NCBI RefSeq assembly: GCF_009933175.1 | Contig: NZ_MAEJ01000030.1 | Span: 124,001-188,000, forward strand | DNA from: Candidatus Enterococcus huntleyi | GTDB taxonomy: Bacteria; Bacillota; Bacilli; Lactobacillales; Enterococcaceae | Length of the DNA: 64,000 bases | Direction of reading: 5' to 3' | In this document: positions 25,196 to 32,888 of the stretch, one piece after another | Numbering within the stretch: position 1 is the stretch's first letter | Layout of the letters: each line of letters starts with the position of its first letter | Position numbers and translations under genes: made by a program | Notes under the pieces: generated by a model | Database searches by the model: none | What the model was told of the DNA's origin: nothing | What the model saw: the letters and a program-made list of their open reading frames with translations, nothing else

Positions 25196-25385
25196 AAATA
25201 TTCCCTCCATTTTTTGTTGAGTTGCAGATTAGTTTAAACTTAAAATTGTCTGTTGTCAATATGAGAAAGCTCTAATTTTAGAAATATTCTGACAATTAAT
25301 CGATAAGAGCGGTTTCATTTGTGTAATTTGGCTTTTCCGTAATTAGTGAGTACAATAGAAGGAGGAAAAGTGAGGGGGACACCAC

Positions 25386-25931
25386 GTGATTTATTTTGCA
25401 AGACATGGAGAAACACAATGGAATAAAAAGGGACTTGTCTGTGGCAGAGCTGATATTCCTTTGACCGAAAAAGGCTATCAACAAGCTGAGGAATTGGGTG
25501 AAAAAGTTAAAGAATTGGCTCAACCAGTTACTAAAATTATTCATTCGCCACTGATTCGCGCCAAAGAAACCGCACGCGCAGTCAGTCGTCAGATACAGAT
25601 TCCCTTAGAAGAAGATGCTCGTCTAGCTGAATTCGATTTTGGAACCTATGACGGGGTATTGATTCAGAATGAAACACTTCAAGCGGTGCGCACACATTTT
25701 GCCTATCGCTTTCCTGACGGTGAATCAGTCCTTGATGCGGCAGCGAGGATTTATCCTCTGATTCAGGAATGTTTGGCAGATGAAGAGAATACCTATTTAT
25801 TGGTCTGCCATAATGCCTTAATCCGCGTTATGCATACTTATTTTGAGTCGATTGATAATGAAGATTTCTTTAATTTTTCTGTAACTAACACTGCATTGCT
25901 CAGTTATGAATCAAAAAAATTAGTCGATTAG
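25386..25931 (+). CDS. Histidine phosphatase family protein (phosphoglycerate mutase-like)
   Basis: 181 residues from GTG 25386, seven bases after AGGGGG. The catalytic 'RHGETQWN' is at residues 6-13, 'SPLIRAKETA' carries the second arginine, E83-region 'LAEFDFGTYDG' the acid, and 'VCHNALIRVM' the second histidine. Proteins of this length in lactic acid bacteria are cofactor-independent phosphatases acting on small phosphorylated metabolites rather than glycolytic mutases. It stands alone, with a terminator after it. Substrate unknown. Confidence 0.88.
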   Translation: MIYFARHGETQWNKKGLVCGRADIPLTEKGYQQAEELGEKVKELAQPVTKIIHSPLIRAKETARAVSRQIQIPLEEDARLAEFDFGTYDGVLIQNETLQAVRTHFAYRFPDGESVLDAAARIYPLIQECLADEENTYLLVCHNALIRVMHTYFESIDNEDFFNFSVTNTALLSYESKKLVD

Positions 25932-25943
25932 TGTACTATTTTG

Positions 25944-25978
25944 TTGAGGAGTCCTTCAGTAGACTGCTCAACTTTTTT
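25944..25978 (+). terminator. Intrinsic terminator
   Basis: TTGAGGAGTC pairs with GACTGCTCAA (one mismatch), followed by a long T run. Confidence 0.85.
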
Positions 25979-26089
25979 CTTTTTTTCTCAACTAAAATAA
26001 ATGAGCTCCACTTTCTAAGACTCTTTATTTGTTCTTACAAAAAGTAAGTGATATGATAATGACAGATAGAAATTAGGGAGGAATTACAA

Positions 26090-26953
26090 ATGACCGTTAT
26101 TATACCAGAATTTAAAATACATGAAAAAACACATCCAGGAACCGTTAGCTTAAAAGTCAATGATTTACAAAAGGAAGTCACTTTTTACATACACAACATT
26201 GGCTTACAACTTATTTCTGAAACCGCTACGAGCGCTGTATTGGGCGTAGACGGACGCGCGTTGGTGGCGCTTAGAGAAATTAAGAATGGCCAAGTGAGTC
26301 CGCGAAAGACTGGCTTGTATCATATGGCCTTTTTATTACCAGAAAGAAAAGATTTAGGCAATGTATTGTACCATTTGCTCTCCGTTAAGGCGCCGATTAC
26401 TGGCGCTGCCGATCATGGCTATAGTGAAGCCATTTATCTCAATGATCCAGAAGGAAATGGGATTGAAATTTACCATGACAAGCCTCGTGAAAATTGGGAT
26501 ATCCGTTCAGATGGTGAAATAGTCGGTGTAACTTTAGAAATGGATGCGGATGGTGTGCTTGCTGCCGCAGATAGAAAAACCAATCAATTGCCTGCCGGCA
26601 CAGTTATGGGACACGTGCATCTGAAAGTTGCTGAATTAAATCAGACAGAAAAATTCTACACAGATGTTTTAGGAATTTCTTTGAAGAATAACTTTGGTGG
26701 GCAAGCCAAATTCTTTGCAGCAGGGGATTACCATCACCACATTGGCGCCAACGTGTGGCAAAGTAAAAACGGTGCTGCCATCAATGAAACAGATCTTGGC
26801 TTAGAATCTTTGACGCTATTAATTCCTGACAAACAAAATTTCGTTGATGTTAAAGAGCATATCCAGCAAACACAAGAATTCTTAGCAGAAGACGAACAAT
26901 CATTTACCGTTAAAGATCCAAATGGTTTAGTATTTATTTTTAAAATGGAATAA
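26090..26953 (+). CDS. Two-domain VOC protein, catechol-2,3-dioxygenase-like (CatE/YfiE family)
   Basis: 287 residues made of two vicinal-oxygen-chelate domains. The first runs from 'GTVSLKVNDLQKEVTFYIHNIGLQL' and the second from 'GHVHLKVAELNQTEKFYTDVLGISL' (about residue 170). Metal-ligand candidates are H in 'MGHVHLKV', H in 'DYHHHIGANVW' and E in the last strand. The layout and 'YHMAFLLPERKDLGNVL' fit the Bacillus CatE/YfiE group of extradiol dioxygenase-like proteins. True catechol cleavage in this organism is unproven. GGGAGGAAT precedes the ATG. It is monocistronic between terminators. Confidence 0.85.
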   Translation: MTVIIPEFKIHEKTHPGTVSLKVNDLQKEVTFYIHNIGLQLISETATSAVLGVDGRALVALREIKNGQVSPRKTGLYHMAFLLPERKDLGNVLYHLLSVKAPITGAADHGYSEAIYLNDPEGNGIEIYHDKPRENWDIRSDGEIVGVTLEMDADGVLAAADRKTNQLPAGTVMGHVHLKVAELNQTEKFYTDVLGISLKNNFGGQAKFFAAGDYHHHIGANVWQSKNGAAINETDLGLESLTLLIPDKQNFVDVKEHIQQTQEFLAEDEQSFTVKDPNGLVFIFKME

Positions 26954-27030
26954 ATGGAACTTTAGAAAATGATAAGCACATGCTTTCTTCTTTCAAATTG
27001 CGCCAACCAATAAGAAAATCTGACAATTAT

Positions 27031-27073
27031 ATACCGACCGCCAAAACCTAACTTTTGGCGGTCGGTATTTTTT
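27031..27073 (+). terminator. Very strong terminator
   Basis: A 16-bp perfect stem (ATACCGACCGCCAAAA with its complement) around a 6-base loop, followed by TTTTTT. Confidence 0.95.
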
Positions 27074-27243
27074 TATGTCCAAATATAATTTTGAATTTAA
27101 TTGAACTATTATTCAAGAATATCGCAAAGAAAGGGGAGAAATACAGTATTTATTACAGAAAATAGGAATAAAATATACTACTCCACTCACTTATTTTCCA
27201 AAATCATTCTCTCAGTCTTGAGACCTATTTTTATAAAACTGAC
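27074..27243. other. Gene-free stretch
   Basis: AT-rich spacer between the VOC gene terminator and the PadR promoter. Nothing further was seen in it. Confidence 0.5.
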
Positions 27244-27276
27244 TTGTTTCCCAATACTATGTGATGTATAGTATTA
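27244..27276 (+). promoter_or_regulatory. Promoter with PadR-type palindrome
   Basis: TTGTTT (27244-27249), 17 bases, TATAGT (27267-27272). The palindrome ATACTA-TGTGATG-TAGTAT-like (27254-27275; AATACTATGTGATGTATAG…) overlaps the spacer and -10, as expected for an autoregulated PadR operon. Confidence 0.65.
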
Positions 27277-27295
27277 TGCATAAGGGGGTGTTCGG

Positions 27296-27610
27296 GTGAA
27301 CAGTCAATTAAAAAAAGGCATGTTAGAGTATTGTATTTTGGCTTATCTGAATAAACAGCCATCTTATGGTTATGATATCATCAAAAATATTTCTGGTCTC
27401 ATACCGATTACAGAGTCGACTCTTTATCCTATTTTGAAACGTTTAGAGGCAAAAAATTGCGTTGAGACGTTCTCGCAGGAATATAATGGTCGACTGAGAA
27501 AATATTATAAAATTACACTGACCGGACGAACGGAGTTGCAAGTATTTATGGAAAGTAAGGTCCAGGTGGAAGAGATTTACGCATTTATTGAGGGGAGTTT
27601 AGTAGAATGA
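27296..27610 (+). CDS. PadR-family transcriptional regulator
   Basis: 104 residues from GTG 27296, preceded by AAGGGGGTG. The winged helix is plain: 'LKKGMLEYCILAYLNKQPSYGYDIIKNI…ITESTLYPILKRLEAKNCVETFSQEYNGRLRKYYKITLTGRTEL'. The short C-terminal helix marks the small PadR-s2 class. Such repressors sense membrane or drug stress. The stop overlaps the next start (ATGA), coupling it to a DUF1700 membrane protein, a standard pairing. A palindrome in its own promoter supports autoregulation. Confidence 0.92.
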   Translation: MNSQLKKGMLEYCILAYLNKQPSYGYDIIKNISGLIPITESTLYPILKRLEAKNCVETFSQEYNGRLRKYYKITLTGRTELQVFMESKVQVEEIYAFIEGSLVE

Positions 27611-28206
27611 AAAAAAGTGCTCAAATGTTTTTAGTAGAATTAGAGAGGAAGATTCCTCGTGAAGCGCCGCTTGAAGAAAAAGATGCTTTCTTGGCGTATT
27701 GTAACGAAATGATCCAAGATTTAATCGATGATGGTTATTCAGAGGAAGAAGCGATTTTCAAATTAGGCAATCCAGATTCATTAATTTACGATAATTTCGA
27801 GTCGTGGTTTGTCGTGAAGGAGCAAAAGGTTCCAAGAAAAACAATGCCTTTTTTCTTGATCATCACCATCTTAGGACTGCCATTGTGGGGTAGTTTATTG
27901 TTGGCTGTTGTACTAATTATTTTTTCTGCCTATTTGGTTATTTGGATGATTCCATTTGTCGTCGCATCCTTTGCGTTTACTGGGATTGTCGGTGGTTTGG
28001 CCGCAGCTGTGACAAGTTTATTTGCTGTTCAAGATGGTTTATTTGTCGGCGTCACGCAATTTGGTTTAGGCGTAGCCCTCTTCGGATTGGGCATCTTACT
28101 AACAATCGCTTTTGTCAGAATCAGCGGTACTTTTATAAAATGGACCGCATCTTTAACAAAACGAGTAGCAAAATTATTATTCAGTAGGAGAGTGAAATTC
28201 GTATGA
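27607..28206 (+). CDS. DUF1700 (HAAS domain) membrane protein
   Basis: 199 residues. The N-terminal third is the helical HAAS domain ('EEKDAFLAYCNEMIQDLIDDGYSEEEAIFKLGNPDSLI'), and residues about 80-190 hold four or so hydrophobic segments (FLIITILGLPLWGSLLLAVVLIIFSAYLVIWMIPFVVASFAFTG…). These proteins are nearly always encoded after a PadR regulator and often before a DUF4097 protein. Their role is not established; envelope stress signalling is suspected. It overlaps both neighbours by four bases, so all three genes are translated as a unit. Confidence 0.88.
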   Translation: MKKSAQMFLVELERKIPREAPLEEKDAFLAYCNEMIQDLIDDGYSEEEAIFKLGNPDSLIYDNFESWFVVKEQKVPRKTMPFFLIITILGLPLWGSLLLAVVLIIFSAYLVIWMIPFVVASFAFTGIVGGLAAAVTSLFAVQDGLFVGVTQFGLGVALFGLGILLTIAFVRISGTFIKWTASLTKRVAKLLFSRRVKFV

Positions 28207-28388
28207 TTAAGACTAGAATTAACGAATTATTAAAATTAGGTGTATTAATGACCACCATTGGCCTCTTAATTGCATTTGTCGGCTTTTCCATGGCGGGCTT
28301 TGATTATAAAGCTTATCATACGGATGATACACGTCCTTGGTATCGAGTGATTACGTTCCATACCGGTAACGACGATAAGTGGGAATGA
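28203..28388 (+). CDS. Small membrane protein, third gene of the PadR operon
   Basis: 61 residues beginning at an ATGA overlap with DUF1700. One membrane segment (about 12-31, LGVLMTTIGLLIAFVGFSMAG) is followed by an extracellular tail FDYKAYHTDDTRPWYRVITFHTGNDDKWE. In related operons this place is held by longer DUF4097 proteins, whose N-terminus also starts with such a segment; this may be a short stand-alone version or a truncated remnant. A terminator starts ten bases after the stop, which favours a genuine gene end. Confidence 0.7.
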   Translation: MIKTRINELLKLGVLMTTIGLLIAFVGFSMAGFDYKAYHTDDTRPWYRVITFHTGNDDKWE

Positions 28389-28397
28389 ACATATAAA

Positions 28398-28457
28398 AGA
28401 AACGCTAGATCGTGCTGAGCAGAAAAAGTTCTGAGCACAATCTAACGTTTCTTTTTT
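28398..28457 (+). terminator. Terminator of the PadR operon
   Basis: A long stem, AGAAACGCTAGATCGTGCTC-like, against GAGCACAATCTAACGTTTCT with few mismatches, followed by TTTTTTT. Confidence 0.9.
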
Positions 28458-28541
28458 TGTCGCTGTTTTTATGGCCTTAATTCCAGATTGCTGTTTCTTG
28501 ATTGTTCAATGTGATTAGCTATTTATCACTTGTTATTTGCA

Positions 28542-28988
28542 TCACTTTGCTGCATTAACCAATGTGTGGTAAATTCGCTCAACGTCTGCTGGCGTGCCAC
28601 GTAATTCATAGTCATCTAGGATTGGAACAGCAAATTTTTCTGCATATTGTTTGGCGGTAAGGCAATATTGGTGATTGAAGTTTTTGTTGCCACTGCCGAC
28701 AATCCCCAAACAACGTTGATAGTTATTCTCGTAGTCCATATATTCACCTAACACATTGGTCAGGATTTCAACATCGCCATTATCAATACCGTTGCCGCCT
28801 TCTAAATAAGTCGGTACAAACGCGAAATAGTCTGCTGTTTCGGGCTCGAAATCAGAGTTTTCATGGATTTCTTTGCCTTCAATCAAAGGAGCGGCAGGAT
28901 TCTCTGCGTTTCGTTCTTTCGCATAAGTAGTCAGCTTTTGAACGAAAGAACGAGTATTTCCGGAAATGGATATATAAAGTATTTTCAT
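28542..28988 (-). CDS. nrdI: Flavodoxin-like NrdI protein
   Basis: 148 residues starting MKILYISISGNTRSFVQKL, the flavodoxin phosphate loop in NrdI form. 'FVPTYLEGGNGIDNGDVEILTNVLGEYMDYENNYQRCLGIVGSGNKNFNHQYCLTAKQYAEKF' contains the NrdI flavin-binding glycine-rich loop. NrdI supplies the oxidant that builds the dimanganese-tyrosyl cofactor of class Ib ribonucleotide reductase NrdF. nrdE and nrdF are not adjacent, which is usual where nrdI stands alone in enterococci. No NrdR box was recognised in its upstream region. Confidence 0.9.
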   Translation of the reverse strand: MKILYISISGNTRSFVQKLTTYAKERNAENPAAPLIEGKEIHENSDFEPETADYFAFVPTYLEGGNGIDNGDVEILTNVLGEYMDYENNYQRCLGIVGSGNKNFNHQYCLTAKQYAEKFAVPILDDYELRGTPADVERIYHTLVNAAK

Positions 28989-29167
28989 TATTAATCTCTC
29001 CTATCTAATCGATATCACTGCAAAAATTAGTTGCCATCGAAAGATTGGCTCAACAGTTTCCACTAGTAATAATCATAGTCTAGTGTAACGCCCTTTGAGA
29101 AAAAATGAAACTACTTGTTGAAGATCAAAGCTAATTTTTACAAACTATCTAATCGAGCATCTGTGAC

Positions 29168-31723
29168 TCAAAAAAGCTTGAGTTTTTTCTTACACTCAAT
29201 ATAGATTAATGGCACGAGAGATATAACAATAACAAACAGCCAATGAGAAAAGTGAAGAGCCGTCAAACCTAATACAGCAGCCGTTTGTGGGATAAGCACA
29301 AGTAAAAAGATGACAAACGTACCAAAAGCTGTGGTTGTAAGCAATAATTTATTTCCCGTCAGCCCTAACTCGAAGATTGACTCAGAGCTTCTGCAATTAT
29401 ACATATGAACGATTGTGGATAAGCCAAGAACCACAAAGGTCATTGTGTTGGATAAGTCGCTCGTTGGTTGAACATTTTGAAGCGTAACTGACGAACCCAC
29501 GTAAATGGTAGCTAGAGTGACTATTGTAAATACTAGCGAAATTTCAATAATTTTCTTTAATAAACCATTATCAAAAATGCTCGATTTTCGATTAACTGGT
29601 TGATTCAGCATCACGTCTTTTTCAGCTGGTTCTACAGAAAGACTGAATCCAGGAATCCCATCAGCAACAACTTTGATGAGTAACAATTGAATTGCTGTGA
29701 CGGGCGCACCCATGCCCAATAACAATGAAATTAAAACAATGGTGAGTGCCGAAATATTACAACCCAGCATCGCGTAGAGTGATTTTCGGATATTCGCATA
29801 GACACGTCGGCCTTCTTTGACGGCTTCAATGATTGTAGCAAAATTATCATCTAGTAGAACCATATCGGAAGCTTCTTTGGCAACTTCTGTGCCACCGCCC
29901 ATGGCTATCCCGACATCGGCAGCTTTTAAGGCGGGCGCATCATTGACACCATCACCCGTCATGGCTACCGTTTCACCATTGGCTTGTAAAGCTTTGACAA
30001 TTCGGATTTTATCCTCTGGCGTAGTCCGAGCAAAGACACGATACTCATGAATGATATCTGACAATTGTGCATCAGATAATTGGCCTAACTCATAACCGGT
30101 CATGGCTTTGGTCCCTGACTCTAATATCCCGACGTCGCCAGCAATTTTTTTAGCAGTCAAGAGGTGATCGCCAGTAATCATGATAGGTCGAATCCCGGCT
30201 TGTTTAGCAATTTCAACTGCTTGATAACTTTCTTTTCTGGCAGGATCGATAATCCCGATAAAGCCTTCAAATTGCAAATCTGATTCTAAAATATCACTGC
30301 TTATTTCTTCAGGATAGTCAGGATATTCTTTAAAGGCAACACCTAAAACACGATAGGCTTGGCTAGCTAAATCATCGTGTAAAGCGAGATGCTGAGAGTG
30401 AGGAGAATTAATCGGTAATCGATCATAGGCTCCTTTGGTCACAGAAAAGTAGGTGGCATTTTGTTTAAGTTTGTAAAGGACCGTCATTTTCTTCCTCTTG
30501 GAATCAAATGGCAGTTCATCTATACGCTCGTATTGTGCTAACTTTTTCTGTAATACCTCTTTTCCAAAATAAGCTTCGGTCGCTTTTTTGATAGCTAATT
30601 CAGTAGGATTTCCGTAGTCACCGTGCGCTTCGGTTAAGCTACTTGCCAAATAAAAATGGAGCAATAAATCGGCTTGTGCTTGTGGCTTTTTTTCTTCAAT
30701 TGGCACGATTTTTTTTACGGTCATTTTATTCTCGGTGATGGTTCCAGTTTTATCAGAACAGATGACGGAGACATTCCCAATGGTTTCCACTGCTGCGGGT
30801 GTTCGAACGATTGTCTTCTTTTTTGCCATGTTTCGAATCCCAAATGAGAGAGAAATCGTCACAACTACAGGAAGAACCTCTGGGATGGCTGCAACTGCCA
30901 TAGAAATAGCCGTCATAATTGATGTTTCTATCGGATAGCCTCGAAGGATTCCAATCAGAATTGCTAAAAATGCTGCACCGATTGCTACCGCACCCAAACT
31001 TTTTCCGAGTTTCTGCATTCTGATTTGTAAAGGTGCTTCTGTGGGTGCTTCTTCAGTCAATAAATCGGCAATTTTACCTATTTCTGTTTGTAAGCCAGTC
31101 CGTTCAACAATTGCTTCCGCGCGACCGTTGAGTACCAAGGAACCTGAAAATACTTTGTTTTTCATATCACCAATCGAATCGAGAGGTGTTGGTTGATAAT
31201 TAGGATCCTTTTCGCTGGGCTCACTTTCTCCAGTCAAAAATGATTCATCTATCAGTAAATTTTTGCTAGTTACTAACATAGCATCTGCGCACACACGGTC
31301 ACCTAACTCGAGCAGTAAACGATCCCCTGGAACCACTTCCGTACTTTTTACGATTTCCACTCGTCCATCGCGAAAAACTTTTGTCTCAGGTATGCTAAAG
31401 CTTTTCAATTCATCCATCGATTTTTTTGCCTTTTTTTGTTGGCGAATCGATAAGTAAATATTCAACAGCACAATCCCAAATATGACCAGTGGTTCGGAAA
31501 AATTATCCGGATGATTGTGCCAAGCGACATAGCTGGAAAGCACTGTGGCCATCAGTAGAATTATAATTGTGATGTCTTTTAGTGAGGCTAGTAGATAATC
31601 AATAAAATGTTTGCTTTCTCCTTGTTCTATTGAATTTTCACCAAATTCCTCCAGCCGTATCTTAGCTTCCTGTTGTGTTAATCCCAACACATTACGTTCT
31701 TTTTCTGTCCATTTCTTTTGCAT
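29168..31723 (-). CDS. Cation-transporting P-type ATPase (P2, PMR1/MgtA-like)
   Basis: 851 residues. The phosphorylated aspartate is D324 in 'CSDKTGTITENKM'; other landmarks are the actuator 'LTGESEPSEKD', 'KGAYDRLP' in the nucleotide domain, and 'TGDGVNDAPALKAADVGIAMG'. Membrane helix 4 has 'AAIPEVLPVVVTISL'. The length, N-terminal 'GLTQQEAKIRLEEFGENSI' and helix 6 'DGIPGFSLSVEPAEKD' place it with type II ATPases that export Ca2+ or Mn2+. Which ion is carried cannot be decided here. A promoter lies at 31850-31878 and an intrinsic terminator sits in the leader just before the ribosome site (GGGAGGG), so expression is probably controlled by premature termination. Confidence 0.9.
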   Translation of the reverse strand: MQKKWTEKERNVLGLTQQEAKIRLEEFGENSIEQGESKHFIDYLLASLKDITIIILLMATVLSSYVAWHNHPDNFSEPLVIFGIVLLNIYLSIRQQKKAKKSMDELKSFSIPETKVFRDGRVEIVKSTEVVPGDRLLLELGDRVCADAMLVTSKNLLIDESFLTGESEPSEKDPNYQPTPLDSIGDMKNKVFSGSLVLNGRAEAIVERTGLQTEIGKIADLLTEEAPTEAPLQIRMQKLGKSLGAVAIGAAFLAILIGILRGYPIETSIMTAISMAVAAIPEVLPVVVTISLSFGIRNMAKKKTIVRTPAAVETIGNVSVICSDKTGTITENKMTVKKIVPIEEKKPQAQADLLLHFYLASSLTEAHGDYGNPTELAIKKATEAYFGKEVLQKKLAQYERIDELPFDSKRKKMTVLYKLKQNATYFSVTKGAYDRLPINSPHSQHLALHDDLASQAYRVLGVAFKEYPDYPEEISSDILESDLQFEGFIGIIDPARKESYQAVEIAKQAGIRPIMITGDHLLTAKKIAGDVGILESGTKAMTGYELGQLSDAQLSDIIHEYRVFARTTPEDKIRIVKALQANGETVAMTGDGVNDAPALKAADVGIAMGGGTEVAKEASDMVLLDDNFATIIEAVKEGRRVYANIRKSLYAMLGCNISALTIVLISLLLGMGAPVTAIQLLLIKVVADGIPGFSLSVEPAEKDVMLNQPVNRKSSIFDNGLLKKIIEISLVFTIVTLATIYVGSSVTLQNVQPTSDLSNTMTFVVLGLSTIVHMYNCRSSESIFELGLTGNKLLLTTTAFGTFVIFLLVLIPQTAAVLGLTALHFSHWLFVIVISLVPLIYIECKKKLKLF

Positions 31724-31743
31724 GTCTAATCCCTCCCAAACAA

Positions 31744-31798
31744 AAAAAGTCAGTCAAACTAACCATTAGAGCCTACGGTTAATTTGGCTGACTTTTTA
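31744..31798 (-). promoter_or_regulatory. Leader terminator (attenuator) of the P-type ATPase gene
   Basis: On the minus strand AAAAAGTCAGCCAAATTAACC pairs with GGTTAGTTTGACTGACTTTTT (two mismatches), followed by T's. It lies after the promoter and about 20 bases before the ATPase start, so only a part of transcripts would read on. A second hairpin, ATACT…AGTAT (plus 31801-31821), precedes it and could belong to a sensing or antiterminating fold. It does not match the yybP-ykoY manganese riboswitch consensus that I know. Confidence 0.6.
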
Positions 31799-31849
31799 CA
31801 ATACTATTCCGGCGAACAGTATTTAAGTCTACTATTTTGAATCCACGCT

Positions 31850-31878
31850 ATTATTTCACATCCAAAAAAATAAATCAA
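31850..31878 (-). promoter_or_regulatory. Probable promoter of the P-type ATPase gene
   Basis: On the minus strand TTGATT (plus 31873-31878), a 17-base spacer and AATAAT (plus 31850-31855). Transcription would start near 31843, giving a leader of about 120 nt. Confidence 0.5.
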
Positions 31879-31963
31879 GGATTAAATTTTTCAAGGGAGT
31901 TGTTCATAAAATTCATTAGTTGTCTCAAATCTGGTCGGTACAATTATTAAACCAGGTTATGCA

Positions 31964-32010
31964 CGATTTAAATTCACTACAGTCACGACTTTTTGAGGCA
32001 ATTTAAATCG
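31964..32010. repeat. Inverted repeat in the divergent intergenic region
   Basis: CGATTTAAATT (31964-31974) and AATTTAAATCG (32000-32010) are perfect 11-bp arms around 25 bases. A second pair, TTGTCTCAA and TTGAGGCAA, partly nests with it. It could be an operator or hairpin; no gene is present between 31880 and 32136. Confidence 0.4.
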
Positions 32011-32136
32011 GTAGCTGAATGGGGACCTTATCGGCAGTTTAGCTTCAGAAAAATCTGAATTTATTTTTATTCCCTAGATAGCTGTAGTATACTTTTGTTA
32101 GTGAGTTTTTTAGTAAAATGAAATGAAGGTGAAGGT

Positions 32137-32877
32137 ATGATTGAATTAAAACGGGTAAGAAAAGTTTATGGCGACAAGGTCGCACTGGATGAGTTGAATT
32201 TAACCATCAAAAATGGCACGATTTTTGGGTTCCTCGGACACAATGGAGCGGGTAAATCCACGACCATCAAGAGTATTGTCAGTATCATTAACCCGACAGC
32301 CGGCGAAATTATTGTCGATGGTGAAAATTTAGCAGAGCATCGACAGGCTATCAAAGAAAGAATTGGCTATGTCCCTGACACGCCAGATATGTTTTTACAG
32401 CTGACGGCGGATGAATATTGGATTTTATTGGCGAGTGCCTATAACTTAACTGAGGAACAAAAAAATAAACAAGTGGCTTATTTGACACGTTTATTTGATA
32501 TTCAGGGTCAAGAAAACAATACGTTGGAAAGCTTCTCTCACGGGATGCGTCAAAAAGTTATTGTGATTGGGGCATTGTTATCTGATCCAGATATTTGGAT
32601 TTTAGATGAGCCTTTGCAAGGGTTAGATCCGCAAGCAGCTTTTGATTTGAAAGAGTTGATGAAAGAGCATGCCAGAAAAGGAAACACCGTTGTCTTTTCT
32701 ACGCACAATTTAGATACAGCACAACAATTATGTGATGAGTTAGCTATCTTAAAAAAAGGCGAACTCATTTATAATGGGACGGTGGATGATTTACTAGCCA
32801 CTTCACCAGGGGAATCGCTAGAAACCATCTATCTACGAATGACCGGACGCCATTCTGATGAGCAGCCGGGAAGTTAG
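32137..32877 (+). CDS. ABC transporter ATP-binding protein
   Basis: 246 residues with Walker A 'GHNGAGKST', Q-loop, signature 'FSHGMRQKV' (the LSGGQ variant of ABC-2 exporters), Walker B 'IWILDEPLQGLDP' and H-loop 'STHNLDTA'. The 'SHGMRQK' form is typical of exporters of unknown cargo in lactic acid bacteria. The permease gene follows after 11 bases, in the same transcript. A TATACT -10 is visible near 32089. The substrate is unknown. Confidence 0.9.
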   Translation: MIELKRVRKVYGDKVALDELNLTIKNGTIFGFLGHNGAGKSTTIKSIVSIINPTAGEIIVDGENLAEHRQAIKERIGYVPDTPDMFLQLTADEYWILLASAYNLTEEQKNKQVAYLTRLFDIQGQENNTLESFSHGMRQKVIVIGALLSDPDIWILDEPLQGLDPQAAFDLKELMKEHARKGNTVVFSTHNLDTAQQLCDELAILKKGELIYNGTVDDLLATSPGESLETIYLRMTGRHSDEQPGS

Positions 32878-32888
32878 GGGAGAGCGCG

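Noticed and set aside
29160-29190. Terminator of the P-type ATPase gene (ACTCAA…TTGAGT)
   Set aside because: The stem is short, lies partly within the coding sequence and has no T run on the minus strand.
31744-31860. yybP-ykoY manganese riboswitch before the P-type ATPase
   Set aside because: The leader is about 120 nt and the conserved GGGGAGUA-type and CCUACGC-type loops are not present.
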